A stretch of DNA of 64,000 bases, taken from the NCBI GenBank assembly GCA_001600355.1, contig BCJU01000002.1:744001-808000 (forward strand), in the 5' to 3' direction. The position numbers and the translations under genes were made by a program. This DNA comes from Meira nashicola (lineage: Eukaryota; Basidiomycota; Exobasidiomycetes; Exobasidiales; Brachybasidiaceae). Positions 1 through 10,000 of the stretch are shown in pieces (position 1 is the first letter of the stretch; each line of letters opens with the position of its first letter). The notes under the pieces are model-generated. The model saw nothing but the letters and a program-made list of their open reading frames with translations, ran no database searches and had not been told where the DNA came from.

Positions 1-640
1 TAATGAATGCAAATGGCTCCCTTTCTTTCTCATCAAGGTGTTCAAACAAGGTTGTTGCTTGACAATCAACTTGAGAAGCGGCCAATTTGACATGCCGTAT
101 TATAGTTGACAATTCTTTAGAAGTGATAGAAATGTTGACATGCTTTACGTCTTCTAATTTGTCACTCAAAGACATAGAGCTAGGTACTGCATCTGCAAGT
201 GATTTTGCTGGCGTGGTGAATGAAGCAGAGTCATCCTTGTTTATCTGCGTCCTTTTACCTATAGATAAAATCACTTCGCCACCCTGTGACCAAGCCCAAT
301 CGTGTAAAGTGCTTCCTAGAGTTTTTACTGTTTGACTTTGCTTCATATTATCATGCTCATTCTGTTCCGGTGCCTTCTCTGTCTTCTTTGCCACTTCCTC
401 AGTACGGTGGCTGCTGCCATTTTGTTTAATCTCATCGCCAACTACATCTAAAGTTGGATCTTGTAAAGCAAGTTTCTTGAAATCTTCTGGATCGATTGAA
501 AGCTCTCCTGTGATTTGAGTATTCGAAAAGGAAGACGTTAGAGCATCTAAAGATCCTTGTGATTCAGACTTTTTTGTATGCCCTGCAGATGCTGGTTTGG
601 TCGACCTTCCTTGGTCAGTATTGATTGTTGTATGACTCAT
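1..640 (-). CDS. Hypothetical protein, N-terminal part, truncated by window edge
   Basis: An open frame with no stop runs from an ATG at 640 (complement) off the left edge, giving at least 213 residues. The first 150 residues are polar, rich in Ser, Thr, Lys and Gln, and probably disordered. Around residues 165-213 an alternating helix/strand-like stretch begins, just before the edge. No catalytic motif is reached. A polar leader followed by such a stretch is compatible with several fungal families, including the segment ahead of the GTPase domain in GTPBP1/2-type proteins, but no diagnostic motif is present, so I assign no function. It is divergently transcribed from the BDP1-like gene across about 600 bp. 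Confidence 0.6.
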   Translation of the reverse strand, partial: MSHTTINTDQGRSTKPASAGHTKKSESQGSLDALTSSFSNTQITGELSIDPEDFKKLALQDPTLDVVGDEIKQNGSSHRTEEVAKKTEKAPEQNEHDNMKQSQTVKTLGSTLHDWAWSQGGEVILSIGKRTQINKDDSASFTTPAKSLADAVPSSMSLSDKLEDVKHVNISITSKELSTIIRHVKLAASQVDCQATTLFEHLDEKEREPFAFI

Positions 641-1237
641 TGTTTCGACTTTTCGCCTCGTTTGAGCAGATTAAAGATTCGGCCGCTGCGATTGCAAAAA
701 TGTTTTGATGATCCCTAACAGTTTATTATTCTTTGATTGATGAAGAATTAATAACTTGATTAAATGCTCAAATTTGTGAGACGATTTGACGCCACGCAAT
801 AAGTTTCCGCACTTTCAAAAAGCTACTTTATTCTTCTAATCCAAAATGTTGTTGATGATGGTAATACGTCTGATGAATAATTCTTAGTAAGAATCCCTCA
901 AATATATTAAATCGGACTTGATGACTCTTTAGGGATCCTTTATTCATTGTTCATCTCTGGCACGGATTTATAGGCCTAATGTAAGCTTGCACCTGCTGCA
1001 GCCTGCATGAGAAGATTGGCTTCTTCGCACTGCATGCACTTCCGATGACTGTGTCAGGATGCAGGTGCATATATGCAGCTAGTGTTGCATACGCATATTC
1101 CTAATTTCATTCTAACTTTTTTTTATTTGGTAGATCGCTATCCTTAACGCGTCTGCCATCCACTTTTTGCTTTATTGTAACAGATGATGAAGTAAGATTA
1201 AAAGATTTTCTTTGGTATTTAATAGTTTTTATATACG
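641..1237. promoter_or_regulatory. Divergent intergenic region with a TGCA-rich cluster
   Basis: This 597 bp region separates two divergent genes, so it should hold both promoters. The tetramer TGCA occurs nine times between 988 and 1089, where about 0.4 would be expected at equal base frequencies. The sites include overlapping forms such as TGCATGCA at 1031-1038. No open frame of note is present. Confidence 0.5.
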
Positions 1238-3940
1238 ATGTCATCTAGAGTACAAAAGAGAACGGCAGAGGCTCGCTTTCGACCTAGCAATGCAGGTCCT
1301 TCACGTTCAGGACAAGCAACGGCAATCTCGATGCCATCTGGATCTCAGCCTCCTTCAAATCAAGAAAGAGAACAACAACAAATAACAACAGAAACACCTT
1401 CAATATCGATAAATACTGAGAACAATATTCAAACTCCCTCAAAGCAAGCAGGCCGTGCTATTGCCATTCCAACACCTATCTCGACGCCTAGCAATATCGG
1501 TACACCTAGACCATTACCCAAAAGAGTAACGCCAGGGCCATCTTCGGGCCCTAATCCGATTAGAAGACCGTCTGTTGCACCTTCTTCATCCACTTCTTCC
1601 TTTGTTGCGAATTCATCACCAGCTTCCAAACCAAAGAGCACAATCATTTCAACACCAATCGCAACACCTGGTTCTTCTCGTGGAAAATCTATTGAAAGAC
1701 CAGCGTCGCTTATAAGAAGTACACCTACACCATCTTTCCCTAGATCTGCTTCACGTCCGCCACCGGTAGCAGAACCTTCAACCTCATCAAAAAGAAAGCA
1801 AGCTGGAATTGTATCAGAAAATGTTCCTTCCAGTGAGCCATCTTTGGAAACACAAAAGAAAGCTCGCGTTCGAAGACAAAGTGACGCTAGCACTCAACGC
1901 AAAAAACCTCCTCGAGGTAGTCGTCCTGCAAAGCCTGCATCTGCTTATACTTTATTCTCCAAAGAACGTAGACCAGAAGTTGAAGAAAGTGCTGCTAGTG
2001 CATCTGGTAGAACTTTTGATATTAATGGAGCAATACGTAAAGAGTGGCAAGCACTTTCCGATCAAGATCGTGAACCATTTATTAATCAAGCTGAAGAATT
2101 ACAAAAACAATATGAAAAGTCAATGGAAGCATTTCATGAAATTTACGGTAATTCTGATTCGGAAGATGATGCTAACACTGTTGTTTCTTCCAGCAAGAAA
2201 GCTAGACCTTCCAAAGATCGATCGGACGAGCCAGTTGCTCCCAAAAATGCATATCTCATCTTCAGAGGCGAATTCGTACAAAGTGGAAAAGGTAAAAAGG
2301 GTAACGGAGCCGTTTCTACGGCATGGCATGCTCTATCTGAGAAGGAAAGAGCGTCATATCGTTCTAAAGCAGAAGAGGCAAAACGGGAATGGGAGATTGC
2401 TATGGCTCAATGGAAGGAAAGCAATCCAGATGATTCAGATGAGAATGAAGAGGAAAGTGATTCAGAAGGTGACAACAACCGCTCTTCCAAGCGCAAAACA
2501 GCCAAAAAACCCAAAAAGCCAACGATTTCCGATGATGAAGCAGAATATCTTGGATCTCAAAACGATGATGCTGCCAAAAAGAAGCTTGATAATCGATCTG
2601 CGACCATGTTAGACTTAAGTCAACTTCGATTCACTCATGGAAGAGCAAGTGCAAAAACATTTGAATTAGCACGCAAACATCGAGACGAAAGACGCGAGAG
2701 AACAAAATTGCGTAAAAAGATGCGTTTGCACAACGTTCGAACGGAGGAAGAATTAGCCGCATTGTTGGGTAATAATGGTGCAAATAACAATGGAAATGCA
2801 TCAAACACTAACGGCGATGAAGTTGCTGAGGAAACTACTCAAGCACAACAGTCTGAACATTCCGATGCAGAAAGTACAATGAATGATGGACATACTAGCG
2901 CAACTGATGGAGAAGATGGAGGGCAATCGGATGCTGAATCTGTCGGTGCTGCTTCTACATCTACCCATCATACATTACGTGAAAAGAAGTTTAGTATCCG
3001 AACCCGTATCGTAGACGGAAAGATTGTTTTAGATGAGACTAGTTTACAACAAAGTCGTAATGATGATGCGGGTTATGGTGCACAAAATGAAATGATCGAT
3101 ATCAATGAATCCGATAGATTTGTCAATTCATCAAGTCATGCAAAACCACGACCAAGGAACGATCGTTGGGATGCGGGAGAGACTGAACAATTCTTACAAG
3201 CTGTTTCGATGTGGGGAAGTGATTTTGAAATGATTGCACGTATGTTCCCTACCCGAAATCGATCTCAAATTCGATCAAAATGGCGAGCAATGGAACGTAC
3301 CGATAGTCATAGCCTTGATTTAGCATTCAAGAGACGATTACCCGTTAATTTGGAAGAATATGCTAAACTTGCAGGTGTCGATCTAAGTGGAGAAGTACCT
3401 ACGATCGAATTACCAACCTATAATATCAAAAAGGCTGCCGAAGATGATGAAGAGATGGAAAATATTCCACCGATCAAACAGCAAGGCGATGATGAAGAGG
3501 AAGAAGATGAGCCGATCAATAAGGTCGAACAAGTTGAATACGATGAAAACGGAAACGAGATTGTTGATGAAGGAGATGATTTAGAGCAACAAAATAGAAC
3601 ACCACAATTAACAAGGTCGAATAGACGCTTGGGTCGCAATACACCTGCTGCTGCCGAAATGCCACCACCATCTACGAATGCAAGACAGACGCCAGGTGAA
3701 GAAAGGGAAACACTTCGACCAAGAAGAATGCGATCTTCCAGTTTGGCAAGTCAAACAGGAACAGCGATTAGCGGAACGACAAATACATCAAACGTTCATG
3801 GCGCTTCTTCAGCTGCTGCTTCTGATCGTGAACGTAAACAACGTAAGATTCAAGAAGAACAACGTAAGCAACGTGAACGCGCTCGTCGTCGCCCTCGACC
3901 AGACGATGCTAATGCTGAAATTTTGGAAGAAGGAGATTGA
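1238..3940 (+). CDS. BDP1: TFIIIB subunit B'' (Bdp1-like) with two HMG boxes
   Basis: A single-exon gene of 900 residues. Bdp1 is the TFIIIB subunit that, with Brf1 and TBP, recruits RNA polymerase III. The diagnostic part is the SANT domain at about residues 642-687 (RWDAGETEQFLQAVSMWG, then FPTRNRSQIRSKW), which matches the family's 'RW..EET..F..A..MWG.DF..I...FP.R.R.Q...K' pattern. A conserved upstream element sits at about 455-500 (TMLDLSQLRF and a basic helix). Unusually, two HMG-box-like segments come first, at about 229-303 (RPAKPASAYTLFSKERRPE) and 329-397 (APKNAYLIFRGEF). The N-terminal 220 residues are Ser/Pro/Thr-rich, and the C-terminus alternates acidic and basic runs. The start is the first ATG of the frame and no intron is needed. 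Bdp1 identity is firm. The HMG boxes are read from sequence pattern only. Confidence 0.88.
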   Translation: MSSRVQKRTAEARFRPSNAGPSRSGQATAISMPSGSQPPSNQEREQQQITTETPSISINTENNIQTPSKQAGRAIAIPTPISTPSNIGTPRPLPKRVTPGPSSGPNPIRRPSVAPSSSTSSFVANSSPASKPKSTIISTPIATPGSSRGKSIERPASLIRSTPTPSFPRSASRPPPVAEPSTSSKRKQAGIVSENVPSSEPSLETQKKARVRRQSDASTQRKKPPRGSRPAKPASAYTLFSKERRPEVEESAASASGRTFDINGAIRKEWQALSDQDREPFINQAEELQKQYEKSMEAFHEIYGNSDSEDDANTVVSSSKKARPSKDRSDEPVAPKNAYLIFRGEFVQSGKGKKGNGAVSTAWHALSEKERASYRSKAEEAKREWEIAMAQWKESNPDDSDENEEESDSEGDNNRSSKRKTAKKPKKPTISDDEAEYLGSQNDDAAKKKLDNRSATMLDLSQLRFTHGRASAKTFELARKHRDERRERTKLRKKMRLHNVRTEEELAALLGNNGANNNGNASNTNGDEVAEETTQAQQSEHSDAESTMNDGHTSATDGEDGGQSDAESVGAASTSTHHTLREKKFSIRTRIVDGKIVLDETSLQQSRNDDAGYGAQNEMIDINESDRFVNSSSHAKPRPRNDRWDAGETEQFLQAVSMWGSDFEMIARMFPTRNRSQIRSKWRAMERTDSHSLDLAFKRRLPVNLEEYAKLAGVDLSGEVPTIELPTYNIKKAAEDDEEMENIPPIKQQGDDEEEEDEPINKVEQVEYDENGNEIVDEGDDLEQQNRTPQLTRSNRRLGRNTPAAAEMPPPSTNARQTPGEERETLRPRRMRSSSLASQTGTAISGTTNTSNVHGASSAAASDRERKQRKIQEEQRKQRERARRRPRPDDANAEILEEGD

Positions 3941-3994
3941 GAATTTCTCTGTAGTCTGAATCAGGTTAATCTAAGAATAATTATCCATTGTTGG

Positions 3995-4032
<38 letters not shown>
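3995..4032. repeat. Compound TA/GA microsatellite
   Basis: A run of TA dinucleotides passes directly into a run of GA dinucleotides, 55 bp after the BDP1-like stop codon and within its likely 3' UTR or terminator. Confidence 0.9.
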
Positions 4033-4034
<2 letters not shown>

Positions 4035-4140
4035 TTGTGTGATGAGAGTATTGCTGGTGATCTTTTTGCAGATGAGAGGTAGAACAATGTTGCGTGAGTG
4101 TCTTGTATTATACAATCAATCAAAAGGAGAGCGTAAGATG

Positions 4141-5028
4141 CTACAGTTGGATAAGGAAAGTTACAAAAAGAATCAAAGATGCCAAAACAAAGAGAGAAGC
4201 ATGTTTTGATCTTGTTGCACTATTGCAACCTGCACAAATCCAACCAGAAGAAATGGGTGTATAAGGTTTTGGTTGATATAAGGCGAATTCAACTTTTGTA
4301 TTTGGTTGAAATAAGCCTGGTTGTAAACCTACTGATAAACCACGTTCGTCAAAGATTTGTAATCTGTAAGTTGCTTGAATCAATTGTGGTTGTCCAAGTT
4401 GAATTGCAGATTGATCGAAATCATAAGGAGCCCAAGTTACTGCAGTTGCCGTTCCTGCTAAACTAGATGCAATCGTATACGTATTATGATTTTCAGAACA
4501 ATACGCTTGCACAACTAATGAGCTTGGATATCGTAATACGCTCGTAAAGTTCCATCCAAATGTGACACTGATACCTTGTGCGATTTTATAATAAGATTGT
4601 GCTGCAGTTTGTTGAGGTTGTGTAATCGTAATTCCACCTGCTGCTGCTGATTGGGGGATAGAAGAAACAGCTGAATTGTTTCCAGATACATTTGGATTTT
4701 GTGCAATCTGTCCATGTTGTTGGCCTTGGTTTTGTCCTTGGTTCTGACCTTGGTTCTGACCTTGGTTCTGTCCTTGATTTTGGCCTTGCCCTTGACCTTG
4801 ATTCTGACCCTGGTTTTGTCCTTGATTTCCACCTTGATTGCCTCCCTGAGGTTGTCCGCCCGTAGCAGGAGCTGCGGTTGTTTGAGCGGGAGCAACAGGG
4901 TCAGCAGCTTGTGCTAGAATAGCCAATGCTAGAGAAGACAAAAGCCATATGTACAAAACTTTGCGTAAGATGCTTTTGTTGCTTTCAGTTATGACTCTCT
5001 TTGGCTTTTTCCGCTTTTCGAATGACAT
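4141..5028 (-). CDS. Secreted or membrane-anchored DUF7137-type protein with Gly-Gln-Asn repeats
   Basis: The predicted protein has 295 residues. After a basic N-terminus, a hydrophobic segment at about residues 24-42 (YIWLLSSLALAILAQA) serves as signal peptide or signal anchor. A low-complexity tract of GQNQ units spans about residues 60-105. A beta-sandwich-like domain follows, with GITITQP, YYKIAQGISVTFGWNFTSVL and a conserved Cys-containing strand, which I recognise as the fungal DUF7137 pattern. The C-terminal 20 residues are hydrophobic (ASLFVLASLILFVTFLIQL) after a small-residue/Cys stretch, as in GPI-anchored wall proteins. The function of this family is unknown to me, and cell-surface location is inferred. 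The gene is convergent with the BDP1-like gene and divergent from GET1. Confidence 0.75.
   Translation of the reverse strand: MSFEKRKKPKRVITESNKSILRKVLYIWLLSSLALAILAQAADPVAPAQTTAAPATGGQPQGGNQGGNQGQNQGQNQGQGQGQNQGQNQGQNQGQNQGQNQGQQHGQIAQNPNVSGNNSAVSSIPQSAAAGGITITQPQQTAAQSYYKIAQGISVTFGWNFTSVLRYPSSLVVQAYCSENHNTYTIASSLAGTATAVTWAPYDFDQSAIQLGQPQLIQATYRLQIFDERGLSVGLQPGLFQPNTKVEFALYQPKPYTPISSGWICAGCNSATRSKHASLFVLASLILFVTFLIQL
4715..4850. repeat. 12-bp minisatellite encoding GQNQ units
   Basis: Tandem imperfect 12-bp units (TTGGTTCTGACC and variants on the plus strand) lie inside the DUF7137 gene. They encode repeated Gly-Gln-Asn-Gln. Unit lengths are multiples of three, so copy-number changes keep the frame. 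Confidence 0.85.
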
Positions 5029-5826
5029 TTTAATCCTGTCTTTGTTTCGAAATCAAATGTAAAAGAAGGTATGAAATGCTGTAATGTATCAAATGACGAG
5101 TAGAATTAGCTTTTTATCAAAATCCTTCTCTCTGAGGTCAGTGTAAAGATTAACATAAGCTTCGTAGAGATGATTGTCAAGATCAAAAGACTAGTAAGTG
5201 AGACCCTTTTCGTTTAAATGTGTTACGAAAGAAGTTTTGAAGCTCAGAGAAAAACGGACACAAATGGCAAAAGCTGGCAAAGGTCCGCGTTTCGGAGTGG
5301 AAATACAAGATTGCACCGCAAAAAAAACATTTTTATTCTCGCATTTAGTCTAAACTACTACAAGTCCAAACAAAGCAGCGAATGGAATAATTTACAAAAC
5401 ACGGTTTTAGGGTCTTCTTTTTTTTTCGAAGAGAGAGACATCAATCGACGGGGAATTGCTTGCACACATTACCGAATCGGCCAAGCTTCCGCTCGTTTGG
5501 CTTTCTGCATCATGCAATGCGATGCAATGCTGCACAAAAATTGTACCAGAAATAAATCGAGATGTTGTGTTTGATGATTGCAAGAAGAAATTCAAGACAA
5601 ACCTTCTTCACATGAAGTCAAGCAGCGTTTTTGGTCTGCCAGCTTATATAATCGAAGCGCGGTCAAAGATTAACAGTGCGTGCTTTAGGTACGTGCATGG
5701 ATGCACGAACGCACGATTTGCATTTGAGAATTTAGCACATCCAATCTCAATCTTCACCATCATTTCGTCAAAAAGGAATATCAGAAAGCGAGCAAGAAGT
5801 CTCTCACATTTCACACTTTTCACAAT
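5029..5826. promoter_or_regulatory. Divergent promoter region between the DUF7137 gene and GET1
   Basis: This 798 bp region should carry promoters for both flanking genes. TGCA occurs eight times between 5461 and 5722, including repeated ATGCAATGC units near 5512-5530. A single GCCAAG lies at 5480. A 118-codon ATG frame at 5218-5574 shows no domain and is probably chance. Confidence 0.45.
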
Positions 5827-6642
5827 ATGCATCCGGCTCTCATCATCCTTTCGGTGGTGTTTACGGTTCACATAATCAATTTAATCGGACGTGAAAGGAT
5901 TGAATCAGTTGTGAAACCGATCTACATTCGATTATTCTATACAAAAGAATTAAAACAACAAAATCAATTAAAAAAAGATTTATTTTCAACTAGACAACAA
6001 TTAAATTTAACAAGCAGTCAAGATGAATTCGCAAAATGGGCAAAATTAAGAAGATCGGTTGATAAACATGTTGCTCAATTAGAAGCAACAAATTCACGTC
6101 TTGCAGGTGCATCTTCTTCTGTTTCTCTTTTGGTTAGAGCGATTTTGTTTTTAGGTACAACTCTGTTTCCTTTTTGTTTAACTTTTTATTTCGGTAAAAC
6201 ACCAATGTTTTTCTTACCGCCTTCTGGATCTCCAACAATCGCTTCTTCTGCTGCAAAAGTTTCTTATTTACCTGTACGTAAAGCACCAGGAGGATTTGAG
6301 ATCCCACATGATGCAACGCATGCTTGGAGTATGGTAAATGAAACTTATCTTGGTCCTTTGGGTTGGTTATTGGCAATGACTGCCGCTCCTCGTGGTTCAG
6401 TAAGTGCAGGAATGTGGTCAACAATCTGTACACGTGTAGCACTTTTGATCACAAAGCAGATAAAAGATCTCTTCCTCGCTTTGACCTATAATGATCCAAT
6501 CACAAAAGAGGCAAAAGTAACCTCAACCAGCACACAAGATGAAAAAGTAGAAGCAAAGGCAAAATCCTCCTCCACAAACCTAGATGAGAAGGCGGAATCA
6601 AGTACGCGGAAACGTAATGTAGCCGCAACGGCGAAAGATTAA
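5827..6642 (+). CDS. GET1: Get1/WRB, guided-entry receptor for tail-anchored proteins
   Basis: Single exon, 271 residues. Get1 with Get2 forms the ER-membrane receptor for Get3 carrying tail-anchored proteins. The layout fits the family. An N-terminal membrane segment at residues 1-20 (PALIILSVVFTVHIINLIG) comes first. A charged coiled coil at about 40-95 follows, with the typical Q-D-E-F-A-K-W-A-K-L-R-R pattern, which is the Get3-binding cytosolic hairpin. Two further membrane segments lie near residues 105-130 and 180-215. The C-terminal 50 residues are a charged, Lys/Glu/Ser-rich tail that the short yeast protein lacks. The start is the only ATG that keeps the first membrane segment complete. 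Confidence 0.88.
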   Translation: MHPALIILSVVFTVHIINLIGRERIESVVKPIYIRLFYTKELKQQNQLKKDLFSTRQQLNLTSSQDEFAKWAKLRRSVDKHVAQLEATNSRLAGASSSVSLLVRAILFLGTTLFPFCLTFYFGKTPMFFLPPSGSPTIASSAAKVSYLPVRKAPGGFEIPHDATHAWSMVNETYLGPLGWLLAMTAAPRGSVSAGMWSTICTRVALLITKQIKDLFLALTYNDPITKEAKVTSTSTQDEKVEAKAKSSSTNLDEKAESSTRKRNVAATAKD

Positions 6643-7098
6643 GAATAGAATTAATGCTTAAACGATTCTCGAACAATCAAACTTTGTGTGTGTGTATGCG
6701 TTCAAATGCTTTGTATTCATGCTAGTAGTATGAGAATATGAGTGTCAAATGAATGACAGTTTGTGGCGGTAAGAGGAGACTATGAATGATTGTCAATCAG
6801 AGAACATCCTCCGAGAAAAAAGAGAACGTGCAAAATTGTGTGTGAAAAAGAGAGAAAAGGAGATGAAAAAGAGGTGATGACGAAAACAAGATACATATTT
6901 CGAGATAAAGAACGAAAGTGGGGATATGACGGAGAGGTACGCTTTCCATCAATTTAATTAAAACACAGTACGTTTTTGAAAAAGTCCATGAGAATTAATG
7001 ATAACCCCACAAGGGTATTGATGCTTTGAATTTGTTATTGATGACGAGTGAAAATAAGTGTCCATGATTAAATTGTTTAATTGTTTGATGTGCTTTGC
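6643..7098. other. Convergent intergenic region
   Basis: This 456 bp stretch between converging stop codons should hold the two 3' UTRs. It is purine-rich around 6820-6880 and contains a short TG run near 6687. I see no gene or strong inverted repeat. Confidence 0.5.
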
Positions 7099-10000
7099 TC
7101 ATTTGTAATATCCTGAAGGTGTTGATATTTGACTATCTTTTCCGCTAAAAGGTGGGGCAAGATTGTATGTTGAACTTTCAGCTGAAGCTACGTTGCCGTA
7201 TTGACCTTGCGATCCAATCGCTGAATTATTACGACTGCCAGGTCTGAAGATGCGTAATTGACGTGCTGGCCATCCGGCATAAACGCTATTCGATTCAGCA
7301 ATTTCACCGGATGCGATCAAAGTGTGCTCTAATAGCATAGCATTAGGTTCCATTGATGCACCACTCAACAAACGACTTCCTGTCCGTAATGCACAATCAT
7401 CTCCGATTACCAATTTGTTCAAAGAGAAACGACCACGAGAGTTAATGTGTGCAACGATAGAACAATCATCAATTGTAACTCGATTACCCATTGTGACCAA
7501 TTCGGGTTCGGTCAATTGAAGACTTGGTTTACCACCTGCCCAAATCGAACATTCTTTTCCGATACGAGCGCCCAAAGCACGTAAATACCAAACGGCATAA
7601 ACAGTTCCAGAGATATGACCGATCAAATGACCACCAAAACCTTTTCCTAAAAGACGTTGTAAGGTCAAATGTAATTGCCAACGTTGGCAATAACTGCTCT
7701 TATCCCAATCGTATCTTCCTTCTCTTCTTCTTCCGATGATAGCCCATTTGGTCAAAATAACCCATGCGAATGCAATATATGCTTGTAAGTTTAGAACGAC
7801 GACGAATTCGACTGCAATAAATGCATAGACCAATCCAGGTCTGTACCAATGATCTTCAAAGATTGCGCTTGCAGTGTATTCGAAATCTTGACGGATAATA
7901 TTTAATGTTAAGACTGTAGCCACAGCAGCTGTTGCCCAATAAGCAGATGAAAGGATAGCCATCATAATGTTGATCAAAACGAGGAAGAAATAAGGAATAA
8001 CAAAGAAGTTTGCCTTGCGCTTGTAGAATGCCAAACCGAATGGAGTAATCGTATCTTCAGGTCCAGAATTCTCTTTGTTTTCTTTAGCAGCACGACCAAA
8101 GCTAACTGCTGATCCATTTTTGGAACCCATCCAGACTGTATGTTCTTCATAATGTCCATTACGAACACCTAAAGCACCTGAGCCCATAACACATTGCCTT
8201 CCAACAGTCGTACCCGGTAACAAAACCACACGATCAGCAATCATTGCACCACGTCCGATACGTACACGAGCCCAACCGATCGAATCAGATGTAAAGACTT
8301 CAGAACGTGATCCGAACACGACGTCATCTCCTATTTCGAGCAATTCAGGATCGGGACAATAAATACCACTTCCAGGCCAATAAACACGTTTGCCTACTTT
8401 AGCACCCATTGCACGGAAAACGACAGATGTCATTTCATAATGGGTACCCAAGACTGCCATTGCACGACGAATGTTTGGCTGTGATAGTAATTGGCTGTTG
8501 ATCCATCTACGTAATAGAGAAATTTGTGTTGCATTACGCATCGATCCTTCACGGTTAAGGCCGAAAATACGCTTGACAAAGATACCCAAAACGATGTTGA
8601 TGAGCGGAGACATGATATTACGAACGATACGGGCGACATAATGCCATCCGATACGACGAGGATAAGCGAACCAAGCAATAACACCTTTGACCGAATCGTG
8701 ATGATTGAATTCGAACGGTTGAGAGAGCAACATGAACAAGGATGCGAACCAAGGGATGTAACAAATCAAACGAACCAAACCGATCAAAGGAACACCAATG
8801 AAACAGATCAACCACATACTTGGTCGAGGAACTGCATTTCTGTTGTAAGCAGCATATGCATCGCTTGAAGGTTCTTCATGAGATGAGGATTGAGGACCCC
8901 AAACCGTACCATCTGCTAATCGAGCACCAGGTGAAATTTGAGTAAAAGTGTTTACAACACAATCACGACCAACGATGATAGGCTCTAAACGGAAATATCC
9001 TCCACGTTCGACACAGAATCCACGGAGAAGGGATTTATCGATACGTGCACCATCATGAATGGTGATGAGATCATGCTCATTTATCTTTGCATATCTATCG
9101 ATGTGGACATCCGATCCGATTGACATACCCAATAAACGGTAATATGTTTTGATAAGCGAAGGAGTTAAACCGAATAAACCTTTTCCGGCAGTTTTGAGAG
9201 ATTGATTAACGATCCACCAACGTAAATGGTAATTGCACCACATTGGATATTTACCAGGTCTATACCGTCCGATGACGAGCCATTTGAATGCGATTGCAGT
9301 GATAGGACAAATGATACGACTAGTGAATCTTGCAACGACGACGGATGCTAATAGAACACCAACACGCTCCCAGAAACTATCTTCGATGTAATATGCAGAG
9401 AATGCTAAACCGTGCAAGATGACCGTCCACGTCCAAGCTGCTTTGAATGGATAGAAGAAAATCATTGGAATAATTTGAATGAACATAACCCATGGATGAG
9501 TTTGACTTCTTGGCTTGTAACCATGACTTGTCAAGGAAGGATCCATATCACCTTCGAATTCGTAACGATGTGCGCTACTGAAGGCACCTGCTCCTTTTTC
9601 ATCCAAGAAACCATCCGTCATATCGTCGTAATCATCTTCGATTCCTTGATCTTCTTCAATGAGAGATGCAATACCTTCAACGGTGGAATTGTTGAAAAGC
9701 GTAGATACTTCTAAAGATGCTCCAGTTTCCTTGCGGATCAAATGAACCAATCTTCCCAACAATAAACTATTTCCACCTAACAAGAAGAAATCTGACTCGG
9801 CAGTAATGGTACCAGATTCGGTATCTAACAATTTTGCAATGATATCACGAACAATCAAGGCTGTAGGTGACATGGATGATGCATTTTGCGCTCTGACTTC
9901 TTCTTCCATCGTTTCAAAGTCGATACGTCCATTGATCTTTGCCAAAGGTTGACGGAAGACGTGTAAAGGATTGGGAACAACGTATCCGTGCAAGACTTGT

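Noticed and set aside
1429..1893. 154-codon antisense frame within BDP1
   Set aside because: It is the mirror of a Ser/Pro-rich coding region, and its Gly/Leu/Val-rich content follows from the sense codons.
5218..5574. 118-codon ATG frame on the plus strand
   Set aside because: It lies in the GET1 promoter region, has no domain, signal or splice-consistent extension, and its Cys-rich end looks accidental.
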